Of a stretch of 64,000 nucleotides of DNA, positions 35,115 through 43,695 are shown piece by piece. This DNA comes from Mucilaginibacter sp. JRF (GTDB lineage: Bacteria > Bacteroidota > Bacteroidia > Sphingobacteriales > Sphingobacteriaceae): positions 186,001-250,000 of the forward strand of contig NZ_JADFBY010000002.1 in the NCBI RefSeq assembly GCF_015223065.1. Reading direction: 5' to 3'. Under the pieces are notes generated by a model. The model did no database searches. It saw nothing but the letters and a program-made list of their open reading frames with translations, and was not told where the DNA came from. Each line of letters opens with the position of its first letter. Positions within the stretch are counted from its first letter, which is position 1. The position numbers and the translations under genes are program-made.

Positions 35115-36011
35115 TTATAGTGATGCCGTGTTGGCGGTACTTGTGGCGGCCTCCTTGTACTCATCGCCCTGCGGTTCTTTAGCACCGGCAGGGTGCGTAC
35201 CGTAAATAGATTTGATGTAGTTAGCCACATCGGCAATTTGTTTAGGGGTTAACTGTTTCTCCCAGTTAGGCATACCCTTGGCTTGTACGCCGTACTTAAT
35301 GGTCTTGAAAAGATCGTTTATTTTACCGCCGTGCAGCCAGTATTCATCCGTAAGGTTAGGGCCAACAATACCCTGCCCATGCTCGCCGTGGCAGGCGGCG
35401 CAATACGTTTTAAAAACCGCTGCACCTGATTGCAGCACCGCGCCATCACTGGAAAGCGTGACCGTATTTTCATCAACCCGGTTGGCTGATTTCGCCAGAA
35501 AAGCCTCCTTCTCCTTATTGGCGATGCTCATTTCGGTTTGATATTCCTCGTACTGCAACTGCCCCACACCAAACACATGGTAAACCAGCAGATACCCAAC
35601 CGCAAACACAATGGTGATGTAAAACAAACCCATAAACCAGGCAGGTGTAGGATTGTTAAGTTCCTTAATGCCGTCAAAATCGTGCTCGGTAAGTAGCGAT
35701 TCCTCCTCGGCCATTGGCCTTAGCGAAAGCAGTTTGTTTACCAAACTATTTTTAGGCTGAGCCGGAATTACCTCAGCTTCAACCTCGGCAGCGGCATTTT
35801 TAGCCTCGGCACCCATCAGCAAACGGGTAAGTATTTTGAATGTGCGCAGCAATACCAGCATGGTTATCACAAACAATATCAGCATCAGCATAATAACGCC
35901 GTAGCCAATGTAGTTCATCATATCAACAGGTATCAGGCTGTCATCAGCTGCCATTGCAGGGGCAGTGCCTAAAGCTGTTATCAGCAAAAAAGCGGTCAGT
36001 ATCTTTTTCAT
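35115..36011 (-). CDS. ccoP: cbb3-type cytochrome c oxidase subunit III (monoheme)
   Basis: A 298-aa membrane-anchored cytochrome c. A signal-like N-terminus (ALGTAPAMAA) is followed by a helix near residue 40, a cytoplasmic stretch and a second helix (GLFYITIVFAVGYLLVYHVF). One heme c motif, CAACH, lies near residue 205, with a likely Met ligand in AKGMPNWE. Proteobacterial CcoP usually has two hemes; only one is seen here. The start overlaps the ccoQ stop by 4 bases. Confidence 0.93.
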   Translation of the reverse strand: MKKILTAFLLITALGTAPAMAADDSLIPVDMMNYIGYGVIMLMLILFVITMLVLLRTFKILTRLLMGAEAKNAAAEVEAEVIPAQPKNSLVNKLLSLRPMAEEESLLTEHDFDGIKELNNPTPAWFMGLFYITIVFAVGYLLVYHVFGVGQLQYEEYQTEMSIANKEKEAFLAKSANRVDENTVTLSSDGAVLQSGAAVFKTYCAACHGEHGQGIVGPNLTDEYWLHGGKINDLFKTIKYGVQAKGMPNWEKQLTPKQIADVANYIKSIYGTHPAGAKEPQGDEYKEAATSTANTASL

Positions 36012-36199
36012 AGCTCCTGTAAGTTTAGGTGATCGGCCTGGGCATCATTCAGCGGGATATCGCCCATATAATCGGCATGTGGTTTTTTTATGCGGATAAG
36101 CATTACCGTTACCACGATGAAAAACAGCAGAAATATGGCTAACGAGGTGATGAGGTAAACCTGGTTACCATCAATACCCTGTACAAATTGTTTAAACAT
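36008..36199 (-). CDS. ccoQ: cbb3 oxidase small subunit (CcoQ-like)
   Basis: A 63-aa protein with one membrane helix (LITSLAIFLLFFIVVTVMLI) and a short cytoplasmic tail. Its place between ccoNO and ccoP, 5 bases after ccoNO and overlapping ccoP by 4, matches CcoQ, which stabilises the oxidase. Sequence identity of such short subunits is low, so the call rests on context. Confidence 0.82.
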   Translation of the reverse strand: MFKQFVQGIDGNQVYLITSLAIFLLFFIVVTVMLIRIKKPHADYMGDIPLNDAQADHLNLQEL

Positions 36200-36204
36200 G
36201 GCGC

Positions 36205-38340
36205 TTAATTGTTATTGGCGGTTTTAGTCACTTTAATATCAGTACCCAGGCGTTGCAGATAGGCTATCAGGGCCACTATCTCACGGTCGCATTGTACCTT
36301 GATTTTGTCTTTAGCCAAATTATCGGCAATGCCTTGGGCTTGTTTATCCAACTCGGTATTGGCCAGTTTTTCGTAACCGTTGGCGTAGGGTACACCTAAT
36401 GTGCGCATGGCATTTATTTTAGCCGCGGTGGTGGTGGTGTCCAGCTTTTGGTTGATCAGCCAATCATAATTCGGCATGATACTGCCCGGCGACATCAGCC
36501 GTGGATCAAGCATGTGGTTATAATGCCAGGCGTTGCTGTACTTGCCGCCCTCGCGTTGCAGATCGGGCCCGGTACGTTTTGATCCCCAAAGGAAAGGATG
36601 GTCGTACACAAACTCACCGGCCTTGCTGTACTCGCCATAACGCTCCGTTTCTGAGCGGAAAGGCCTCACCGTTTGCGAGTGGCAGTTAACACACCCTTCG
36701 CGTATGTAAATATCGCGCCCCTGTAACTCCAGCGGGGTATAAGGTTTTACACTGGCGATGGTAGGTACGTTTGATGAGATGGTCATGGTAGGGATCAGCT
36801 CGATGATACTGCCTATCAATATTACCAGTAGTGATAATACCATGAGTTGTATCGGCCTGCGTTCCAGCACACGATGCCAAAAGTTATCGCCCTCGTTATG
36901 GGCTACAAACACTTTCTCTAATGGCATGGCCTCAGCCGGTTCCTGCGCTACCAACTTGCCTATGGCCATAGTTTTAGCCAGGTTATAAGCCATCGCGATA
37001 ACACCCAGCAGGTACAAGCCCCCGCCCACGGCGCGCATTACATGCATCGGGATGATGCGCAGCGTGGTTTCAAGGAAAGTCGGATATTTCAGGATGCCCT
37101 CGGGAGTAAACTCCTTCAGCATCAGCCCCTGCGTAAAACCTGCCCAATACATCGGCACGGCATAAAACAATATACCCAGCGTACCTATCCAAAAATGGAA
37201 CGAGGCCAGTTTTTTAGAGTAAAGCTGCGTGCGGTAAATTCTCGGTATCAGCCAATACAATATGGCGAAGGTTAAAAAGCCGTTCCAGCCCAACGCGCCA
37301 ACATGTACGTGGGCTACTATCCAATCGGTAAAGTGGCCGATGGCGTTTACCTGTTTAAGAGATAGCATCGGCCCCTCAAAGGTGGCCATGCCGTAGGCTG
37401 TTAACCCAACCACCATAAATTTAAGTACCACATCATCACGCACCTTATCCCACGCTCCGCGTAGGGTAAGCAACCCGTTGATCATGCCGCCCCAGCTTGG
37501 CGCTATCAGCATAATTGAAAATACAATACCCAGTGATTGTGCCCAGCCCGGTAAGGTGGTGTACAACAAGTGGTGAGGACCGGCCCATATATAAATGAAT
37601 ATCAGCGCCCAAAAGTGCAGAATGCTCAGTTTGTATGAATACACCGGGCGGTTAGCCATTTTAGGCAGAAAGTAATACATCATGCCCAGATATGGCGTGG
37701 TTAAAAAGAAAGCCACAGCGTTGTGGCCGTACCACCATTGCACCAGCGCGTCCTGCACGCCGGCATACAGGTAATAACTTTTTAAGGCTGATATAGGCAG
37801 CTCGAACGAGTTGACGATATGCAGCACCGCTATGGTAACAAACGTGGCGATGTAAAACCATATAGCTACATACAAGTGCCGCTCGCGGCGTTTAATAATG
37901 GTACCGAACATATTGATACCGAACACGACCCATATCAGCGTTATGGCAATATCAATGGGCCATTCCAGTTCGGCGTACTCGTGCGAGGTAGTGAACCCCA
38001 GCGGCAGGGTGATGGCCGCCGCCACAATGATGAGCTGCCATCCCCAAAAGTGTATCTTGCTGAGGGCATCGCTAAACATGCGGGCCTTTAACAGCCGTTG
38101 CAGCGAGTAGTAAACGCCCATAAAAATGGCATTGCCCACAAACGCGAATATCACGGCATTGGTGTGCAGCGGACGTATGCGGCCAAAGGTGGTGTACTGG
38201 TTGCCCATATTCATGCCGGGTTTAAACAGCTGCATGGCTACCAGTAGCCCTACCGTCATGCCGATTATTCCCCAAACAATGGTGGCAATTCCAAAATTTC
38301 GTACAATCTTGTTATCGTAGTAAAATTTTTCGGGTTGCAT
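36205..38340 (-). CDS. ccoNO: cbb3-type cytochrome c oxidase, fused subunits I and II (CcoNO)
   Basis: A 711-aa fusion. Residues 1 to about 490 are CcoN: FGRIRPLHTNAVIFAFVG carries a heme-ligand His, VQWWYGHNAVAFFLT contains the CuB/Tyr region, and HVHVGALGWNGFL holds further ligands. Residues about 515-711 are CcoO with one heme c site CVNCH near residue 550, and later a Met in SIMPNYDWL. The enzyme is a high-affinity terminal oxidase for microaerobic respiration. The fusion is characteristic of Bacteroidota. An FNR-like palindrome lies about 90 bases upstream. Confidence 0.96.
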   Translation of the reverse strand: MQPEKFYYDNKIVRNFGIATIVWGIIGMTVGLLVAMQLFKPGMNMGNQYTTFGRIRPLHTNAVIFAFVGNAIFMGVYYSLQRLLKARMFSDALSKIHFWGWQLIIVAAAITLPLGFTTSHEYAELEWPIDIAITLIWVVFGINMFGTIIKRRERHLYVAIWFYIATFVTIAVLHIVNSFELPISALKSYYLYAGVQDALVQWWYGHNAVAFFLTTPYLGMMYYFLPKMANRPVYSYKLSILHFWALIFIYIWAGPHHLLYTTLPGWAQSLGIVFSIMLIAPSWGGMINGLLTLRGAWDKVRDDVVLKFMVVGLTAYGMATFEGPMLSLKQVNAIGHFTDWIVAHVHVGALGWNGFLTFAILYWLIPRIYRTQLYSKKLASFHFWIGTLGILFYAVPMYWAGFTQGLMLKEFTPEGILKYPTFLETTLRIIPMHVMRAVGGGLYLLGVIAMAYNLAKTMAIGKLVAQEPAEAMPLEKVFVAHNEGDNFWHRVLERRPIQLMVLSLLVILIGSIIELIPTMTISSNVPTIASVKPYTPLELQGRDIYIREGCVNCHSQTVRPFRSETERYGEYSKAGEFVYDHPFLWGSKRTGPDLQREGGKYSNAWHYNHMLDPRLMSPGSIMPNYDWLINQKLDTTTTAAKINAMRTLGVPYANGYEKLANTELDKQAQGIADNLAKDKIKVQCDREIVALIAYLQRLGTDIKVTKTANNN

Positions 38341-38380
38341 AATATTGCGGTTAGTTCAAATAATTAATGGTGTAAAATTA

Positions 38381-38399
38381 CCCGCCCCGGTGCGGCGGG
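38381..38399 (-). terminator. GC hairpin between ccoS and ccoNO
   Basis: CCCGCC (38381-38386) and GGCGGG (38394-38399) form a stem with a 7-base loop, followed on the minus strand by TAATTTTAC. It may end the ccoI-ccoS transcript, leaving ccoNO under its own promoter. Confidence 0.45.
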
Positions 38400-38424
38400 C
38401 GAGTGATGCCCGTTAGCCCCAAAC

Positions 38425-38438
38425 ATGATGTATATCAT
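38425..38438. promoter_or_regulatory. FNR-like palindrome upstream of ccoNO
   Basis: ATGAT-GTAT-ATCAT keeps the TGAT-N4-ATCA core of FNR/anaerobox sites (TTGAT-N4-ATCAA) and lies about 91 bases before the ccoNO start. It overlaps the ccoS stop codon. Oxygen-responsive control is expected for cbb3 genes; the regulator is not in this window. Confidence 0.5.
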
Positions 38439-38596
38439 TTTTCGGCTTCGCCGGAGGTATCGTCATCCAGCAGTATGCGTACGGATGGGGTGTACAGGTC
38501 ATCGTGCTGACCACGGCGCTGCGCCCAGAAAAAAGCGCACAAAAACCCCAGGGCCAGCAGTATGCTGCACCCTATCAAAAAATAAATTATGCTCAT
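38435..38596 (-). CDS. ccoS: cbb3-type oxidase assembly protein CcoS
   Basis: A 53-aa protein translated from the minus strand: it begins MSIIYFLIGCSILLALGFL, continues CAFFWAQRRGQHDDLYTPSV and ends in an acidic tail. One membrane helix followed by FFWA and the QxDDLYTPS motif identify CcoS. Its ATG overlaps the ccoI stop by 4 bases (ATGA), matching the usual ccoI-ccoS pair. CcoS is needed for cofactor insertion into cbb3 oxidase. Confidence 0.92.
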   Translation of the reverse strand: MSIIYFLIGCSILLALGFLCAFFWAQRRGQHDDLYTPSVRILLDDDTSGEAEK

Positions 38597-40980
38597 AATA
38601 ACCTGCGTTTTTTGGCTGCCACATGCGTGGCGATACTGGTGAATGATATAATGGTGGCCGTACTCAGCGGCATCAGTATAGCGGCGGTAAGCGGCGATAA
38701 CTTGCCCGTTACCGCGAAGCTTAACCCGATGAGATTATAAGTGAGCGATATAAAGAAGGAGATATGGATAACCCGCACGGCATCCTTAGCGAACCTTAAA
38801 AACCGGGGGAAATTTTTGAGCGACCGCCCATCCAAAATAGCATCGCTGCCCGGCGAAAAATTGTTTACGTTATCGGTAATGGCTATACCCAGGTCGCTTT
38901 GCTTTAGCGCCCCGGCATCATTCAGTCCATCGCCCAGCATAGTTACTTTTTTGCCCTGATTTTGCAGGTGTTTAATAAAATCCAGCTTTTGCTGTGGCGA
39001 TTGTTTGAACAGCATATTACTGTCGTTATTAAAATAGGGCAGTAATTCCTTGCGCTCATGATCCTGATCGCCTGATAAAAGATAGAGCTCATATTTTGGC
39101 GATAATGCGGCTACCTGCTGCAAACCATCCCGGTATTTGTGGTTAAAGCTGTAATAACCACAATAAGCATCGTCAATAACTACATGTACCATGGTGGCAT
39201 TGCTTAGCTCATAGCTGCCATTCAACACAAAATCGCTGCTGCCTATAGCTATCAAATGTTCGCCCACCACAGCGCGGATGCCCTTACCCGGAATTTCTTT
39301 ATAGGCTGATACCGGCAAAACTGTACCTGTACCCCAATAAGCGCAAATCTGCCTGCTGAGCGGGTGCCCTGAGTTGATACACACGCTTTGTACCAGTTGC
39401 TTTTGGCTTGCCGATAGGGTGGTATGATCGGTAAGTATTTTATTATTGTTACTGGTGATGGTTCCTGTTTTATCGAACACCAAAGTATCGATACGGGCCA
39501 ATTGCTCAACCACAGCGGTATTTTTGAGATAGAAAAAATTACGGTCGAACACACTCAATGCCGCCGACATGGTAAACGGCGTACTCAGCGCCAAAGCGCA
39601 GGGGCAGGCCACGATGAGCACAGCCGTTAAAGCCGACAAACCGCGCTGCCAATCCAACGGTAACCAAAACAGCAGCGAACCAAGAGCAATGACCAACAGC
39701 ACGATCGAAAAATGTTTGCTCACCCGCTCGTTAAAGGTTTGCATGCGGTTATCCTGGTGCCGGGTAAAGGCCTCGTTGTTCCATAACTGGGTAAGGTAGC
39801 TTTGCGATACGGGCTTTACGATCTCCATTTCCAAAGCCTCGCCCATTTGGCGGCCACCGGCGTAGATGATCTCGCCCAAAGTTTTATTTACCGGTGCCGA
39901 TTCGCCCGTTACAAAGCTAAAATCAATCATGGCGTTGCCTTTCAATAAAATAGCATCGGCAGGAATGATCTCGTTATTACGGATGCGGATACGCTGGCCA
40001 ACTTTCAGATCGGCCAATGGCAGGGGCTTTTCCTCCTCATCAATTATTACCTGTACCGCCACAGGGAAAAACGACCGGTAATCGCGCTCGAAAGACAGAT
40101 GGTAGTATGTTTTACGCTGAACAAATTTACCCACCAGCAGAAAGAACACTAACCCGCATAGCGTATCGGCAAAACCGGGACCGCTATGGGTAAGTATCTC
40201 GGCAACGGTGCGCGCAAACAGCACGGCAATGCCTAAAGCCAGCGGGAAATCAATATTTAAAACCTTATTTTTCAGGTTATGCCAGGCTGATGTAAAATAC
40301 TCCGTACCGCTGTAAAACACCACGGGCAGCGAGAATACAATATTCAGCCAGCCGAAAAAGCGCCTGAAACTTTCCTCGTGCCCGGCCAGGCCTAAATACT
40401 CCGGAAAGCTGAGCAGCATTACATTGCCGAAGCAAAAACCGGCTACGGCTATTTTGCGCACCAGGTTATCCTTTGGTGTGGCCGATTGTTTTTTCACTAC
40501 ATCCTGCAAGTTGATCAAGGGTTCGTAGCCGATATCAAACAGCAGTTCAACCACCTCGCGCAGTGTTGCCTGCTCGCTATCAAAACGAATGTTTACCTGC
40601 TTTTTCAGGAAATCGATACGACTATAATATATAGCCGGGTTAAGCCGGTGCAACTGCTCCAGCAACCAAATGCACGAGCTGCAATGTATATACGGAATGT
40701 AAAAGGTAACAATGGTGATGCCGCCATCCATAAAATCAACCAGATCGCTGATGATCTTTGGCTCGTCCAGGTATTCAAAGCGTTTATCGGTACGGGCGCG
40801 GTTAGCGCCGGGGTGCTCGTTGTAATTGTAGTAGTTGCACAATCCGCTTTGCGAAAGTACCTGGTACACGCCCCGGCAGCCCACGCAGCAAAACTCCTTT
40901 TGGTCAAATTGATAGATCACGTCATCGCAATCCTGCCCGCAGTGGTAGCATGTTGATTTTGCAGTGGTATTAACTAACAT
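38593..40980 (-). CDS. ccoI: Copper-translocating P-type ATPase for cbb3 assembly (CcoI)
   Basis: A 795-aa P1B-type ATPase. A Cys-rich N-terminus (CYHCGQDCDD, FCCVGCRGVYQVL) and a heavy-metal-associated domain with CSSCIWLLEQL precede eight membrane helices. The ion-path motif is CPCALA near residue 458, the phosphorylation site DKTGTIT near 501, and the hinge GDGLNDAGALK near 680. CcoI-type pumps export copper to the oxidase assembly site. An FNR-like site lies about 80 bases upstream. Confidence 0.95.
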   Translation of the reverse strand: MLVNTTAKSTCYHCGQDCDDVIYQFDQKEFCCVGCRGVYQVLSQSGLCNYYNYNEHPGANRARTDKRFEYLDEPKIISDLVDFMDGGITIVTFYIPYIHCSSCIWLLEQLHRLNPAIYYSRIDFLKKQVNIRFDSEQATLREVVELLFDIGYEPLINLQDVVKKQSATPKDNLVRKIAVAGFCFGNVMLLSFPEYLGLAGHEESFRRFFGWLNIVFSLPVVFYSGTEYFTSAWHNLKNKVLNIDFPLALGIAVLFARTVAEILTHSGPGFADTLCGLVFFLLVGKFVQRKTYYHLSFERDYRSFFPVAVQVIIDEEEKPLPLADLKVGQRIRIRNNEIIPADAILLKGNAMIDFSFVTGESAPVNKTLGEIIYAGGRQMGEALEMEIVKPVSQSYLTQLWNNEAFTRHQDNRMQTFNERVSKHFSIVLLVIALGSLLFWLPLDWQRGLSALTAVLIVACPCALALSTPFTMSAALSVFDRNFFYLKNTAVVEQLARIDTLVFDKTGTITSNNNKILTDHTTLSASQKQLVQSVCINSGHPLSRQICAYWGTGTVLPVSAYKEIPGKGIRAVVGEHLIAIGSSDFVLNGSYELSNATMVHVVIDDAYCGYYSFNHKYRDGLQQVAALSPKYELYLLSGDQDHERKELLPYFNNDSNMLFKQSPQQKLDFIKHLQNQGKKVTMLGDGLNDAGALKQSDLGIAITDNVNNFSPGSDAILDGRSLKNFPRFLRFAKDAVRVIHISFFISLTYNLIGLSFAVTGKLSPLTAAILMPLSTATIISFTSIATHVAAKKRRLL

Positions 40981-41043
40981 AATGGCTCGCTTTAGTTAAT
41001 ACAAAAATGTGATAAGCGCCCCGCCGCTCAAGTGATACAAAGA

Positions 41044-41078
41044 GGCCTTAAAAGTGACGTGTATCACATTTTAAGGCC
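41044..41078. promoter_or_regulatory. Long hairpin containing an FNR-like site between ccoI and usp
   Basis: GGCCTTAAAAGTGA (41044-41057) and TCACATTTTAAGGCC (41064-41078) pair with one bulged base. The centre, TGAC-GTGT-ATCA (41055-41066), closely matches the palindrome upstream of ccoNO. A further half, GTGATAC at 41032-41038, mirrors GTATCAC at 41061-41067. It may be both the usp terminator and the ccoI activator site. Confidence 0.5.
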
Positions 41079-41097
41079 AGGGGTATTTATATGTATG

Positions 41098-41973
41098 TTA
41101 AAAATTAGGGGCGATGAAACGTTTTCCGGCACAAGGATATACCAGCAACGGTATATCAATATGCTTGGCGGCGTGGTGGCTATGGCTGCGGTTAAACAAC
41201 CTGTCGAAAAAGTTATGCTGCTGATGTACAATGGCCAGCATGTCAACCAAACCATGTTCGGCTATCCACTCCAGGCCGGGGTTAACGCCCGTGCTGGTTA
41301 CGTGCCTGTAAAATACGTTACTGTAATTTATGCGGTTGGTAACATAGCGCAGGTAGGCATCTATCTTGTTGCCATACTCCGCGGCCTGTTTGTCATCAGT
41401 TACGTGGAACAGTACCAGTTCGGCATTAAAGTAGCGGGCTAAACTGGCTACTGATTGTATCACCTCTACCTCGTGCTCACTCAGATCGGTAGCTATGGCG
41501 ATGCGGCGGATGGGCTTGAACCGGTATTTTGGCGGCACAAGCAGCAGCGGTAAACGTGTTTTGCCGATCAGATCATTACTTGTACTGCCTAAAAAGAATT
41601 GTTGCACATCGCCCGCGCCGGAGGTGCCCATCACAACCAGGCATGCCCGCTCATCGATAGCTTTATCGCTGATCATTTCGGCCACGTTGCCTGCCGAGTT
41701 TTCGCAGTCGGTGAGTACATCCACAGCGCGGCTATCATCCTGATTGGTGAGCTTGTTGGCTAATTTGTTCAGCTCGGCGTTAGTGCTTTCAACAATGGCA
41801 TCATAATCATACAAAGGCCATGCAAGCTGCGGTGCCAGCGGCGAGGTGGCCGCCACCATAAACACGTTGAACAATTTAACACGCGCGCCCGTAGCCCGGG
41901 CAATGGCCAGCGCGTACTGCGCGGCATTTTCGGCAGCGGCCGAAAGATCAGTAGGGACGAATATGGTTTTCAT
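41098..41973 (-). CDS. Universal stress protein, tandem UspA domains
   Basis: A 291-aa protein of two UspA folds. Domain 1 (residues 1 to about 145) starts KTIFVPTDLSAAAENAAQYA and retains the ATP-binding pattern VMGTSGAG...LGSTSNDLIG. Domain 2 (about 150-291) starts IRRIAIATDLSEHEVEVIQS but lacks a clear GxxG...GS motif, with a His-rich stretch (SHSHHAAKH) there instead. Usp genes often accompany cbb3 loci in Bacteroidota. Soluble; role in low-oxygen or redox stress is inferred from context. Confidence 0.9.
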   Translation of the reverse strand: MKTIFVPTDLSAAAENAAQYALAIARATGARVKLFNVFMVAATSPLAPQLAWPLYDYDAIVESTNAELNKLANKLTNQDDSRAVDVLTDCENSAGNVAEMISDKAIDERACLVVMGTSGAGDVQQFFLGSTSNDLIGKTRLPLLLVPPKYRFKPIRRIAIATDLSEHEVEVIQSVASLARYFNAELVLFHVTDDKQAAEYGNKIDAYLRYVTNRINYSNVFYRHVTSTGVNPGLEWIAEHGLVDMLAIVHQQHNFFDRLFNRSHSHHAAKHIDIPLLVYPCAGKRFIAPNF

Positions 41974-42163
41974 AACGATGAGTTTTTAATTCGTACACGG
42001 CACCATGAATGCCTGCACAAATATCAACTCACGCGTTGAGGGATGGAATGATGATGGTCAGGAGATTTTGTGATGGGGAGCATAAATGGGGGAGGATGTG
42101 CCTACAGTTGTTAATACTTTTGTATATATTCACGGTACGCTGATTTATTCTATAATTAAGCCG

Positions 42164-42688
42164 ATGAAAAAAACCATAATCTATATTTTATCACTCTTTT
42201 TTTGCTTTTTATCTTTAAATGGATTCTCTCAAAATCAATTAAACGATACTGACACTCCTGAATTCAAAAATCAAGGTGAACAGGAAGACTACTGGGCTCA
42301 AAAATTCTTTCAAAAAGAATACAAGGAGTTGAAGTATAAAGCATTTGCCGGTAATATTACTCACATCGATAACGTATTCATATTCGGACGAGATTCTATA
42401 ATCGTATCTGATTCTGATGAAAAAATGAACTTGATATTCTCAAAGGGGCTGCTTTATCCTGAAATAATATTCGGCTACCACGTAAGTGATATAGAGGAGC
42501 TTGATTTTATAAAGACCTCCCCAAAGAAAAGAAGATTCAGATTTTTGCTTTACACAAAGGGGATGCACAATCCTACGGTGTGTTTTTTTGAATTAAGCAA
42601 TCCCAAAGCAAATGGAAATATGGACATGCGAGATTTTATCCAAAATTCTACGCTAACATTTTTTAAACGAGGCTGGATAATGATGTGA
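42164..42688 (+). CDS. Secreted protein of unknown function, AT-rich
   Basis: A 174-aa exported protein from ATG 42164, with signal peptide ending in LNGFSQ. The frame opens earlier at 42086, but the residues before the second Met are not signal-like. No family recognised. Composition is visibly more AT-rich than neighbours and the flanks hold repeats, suggesting acquisition or fast evolution. Many Lys, Phe and Asp residues; no catalytic motif seen. Confidence 0.65.
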   Translation: MKKTIIYILSLFFCFLSLNGFSQNQLNDTDTPEFKNQGEQEDYWAQKFFQKEYKELKYKAFAGNITHIDNVFIFGRDSIIVSDSDEKMNLIFSKGLLYPEIIFGYHVSDIEELDFIKTSPKKRRFRFLLYTKGMHNPTVCFFELSNPKANGNMDMRDFIQNSTLTFFKRGWIMM

Positions 42689-42697
42689 TATATCTTA

Positions 42698-42789
42698 TCA
42701 TGCTGAGCCTGTCGAAGCACTAACAAGCTATGATAGCTAACCGCCGCACATTCTGTAAATCACCAAATTCCAAAAATTCTGGTTCAGAC
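42698..42789. repeat. 92-bp intergenic repeat, copy A
   Basis: Begins TCATGCTGAGCCTGTCGAAG and ends in TTCTGGTTCAGACC. The same element, equal in length and aligning without gaps, occurs at 43555-43646 in the same orientation. An inverted partial match (CTTCGACAAGCTCAGGGTGA) follows at 42803-42822, so the first 20 bases could also form a long-range stem. Confidence 0.8.
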
Positions 42790-42848
42790 CACCGCACGCA
42801 CCCTTCGACAAGCTCAGGGTGACAGGCCATCCCTTCTATACATCATCC

Positions 42849-42880
42849 GCACATCTGCATATTCGCACATCTGCACATCT
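42849..42880. repeat. Short direct repeats GCACATCTGCA
   Basis: GCACATCTGCA occurs at 42849-42859 and 42865-42875, then CACATCT again to 42880, just before the reductase stop codon. It is a small tandem-like array of unknown role. Confidence 0.5.
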
Positions 42881-42883
42881 AAC

Positions 42884-43435
42884 TCACTCCCTCACATAAT
42901 GCAGCGCCACATGGCCTGATTTAAAGGGGATGGTATCAACCAGTTTCAGGTTAAGCTTTTGCTGGAGGCTGCCGGCAGCCAGTAGCGGCCTGCCCTGGCC
43001 AACGATTACCGGGTGTACCACCAGATTAAATTCATCAATAACATCGGCGGCTATCATCTCCGGCAGCATACTCACGCTATCCATTGTAATGTTTTTGCCG
43101 GCTTGCTGCTTTAATTTCAGGAGTTCGGCCACGGGGTTTTCGCGGATGATGCGGGTATCCTCGCGTGCATGTTGCAATGATCGTGAAACAACTATCTTAT
43201 TAATGTCGGTAAACCTTTCGGCAAACCGGTTCTCGGCCGGGCTGCCCGACTGATCTCTGGCTACATCAGCCCAATAGGGGAACATCAGCTCATACATTAC
43301 CCTGCCAAAAAACACCAGGTCTACATCGTGCATAGTGCCGGTAAAATAATCAAGCAGTTCTTCGCTCGGACTCATGGCCGTATGGTCGCAATAACCATCA
43401 AGACTAATATTTATACCGAATTTTACTTTTCTCAT
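42884..43435 (-). CDS. Dihydrofolate reductase family protein (RibD C-terminal fold)
   Basis: A 183-aa cytoplasmic protein. The start KVKFGINISLDGYCDHTAM and the segments LVFFGRVMYELM, DINKIVVSRSL and VHPVIVGQGRPLL are typical of the YyaP/YwjB-type RibD C-terminal domain, an NADPH-binding reductase fold. These stand-alone proteins are mostly uncharacterised, so the substrate is unknown. The gene is flanked on both sides by copies of a 92-bp repeat. Confidence 0.88.
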   Translation of the reverse strand: MRKVKFGINISLDGYCDHTAMSPSEELLDYFTGTMHDVDLVFFGRVMYELMFPYWADVARDQSGSPAENRFAERFTDINKIVVSRSLQHAREDTRIIRENPVAELLKLKQQAGKNITMDSVSMLPEMIAADVIDEFNLVVHPVIVGQGRPLLAAGSLQQKLNLKLVDTIPFKSGHVALHYVRE

Positions 43436-43554
43436 TTTAAAGGTTGTTAAAGAGATATATCAAAAGTAAAGCATAACATTATACCCCAACAGGGCAATCC
43501 GCGACAAAAACAGAGGGGTTTAGGCCACTTGTAGTCCATGTGTACGCATCCATG

Positions 43555-43646
43555 TCATGCTGAGCCTGTCGAAGCACTAACAAACTATTACAGCTTACCG
43601 CTACACATTCTGTAAATCCTTTAATTCTATAAATTCTGGTTCAGAC
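43555..43646. repeat. 92-bp intergenic repeat, copy B
   Basis: Same element as copy A (42698-42789), direct orientation, no indels by eye and roughly a dozen substitutions. It lies in the 260-base gap between two divergently oriented genes. The two copies bracket the reductase gene. Confidence 0.8.
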
Positions 43647-43695
43647 AATCACATCAAATACTCCATTTTCCACCCATAATTATATATTTGGCCCC

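Noticed and set aside
42849-42880. A CRISPR array
   Set aside because: The repeats are only about 11 bases, with a 5-base spacer and no cas genes anywhere in the window.
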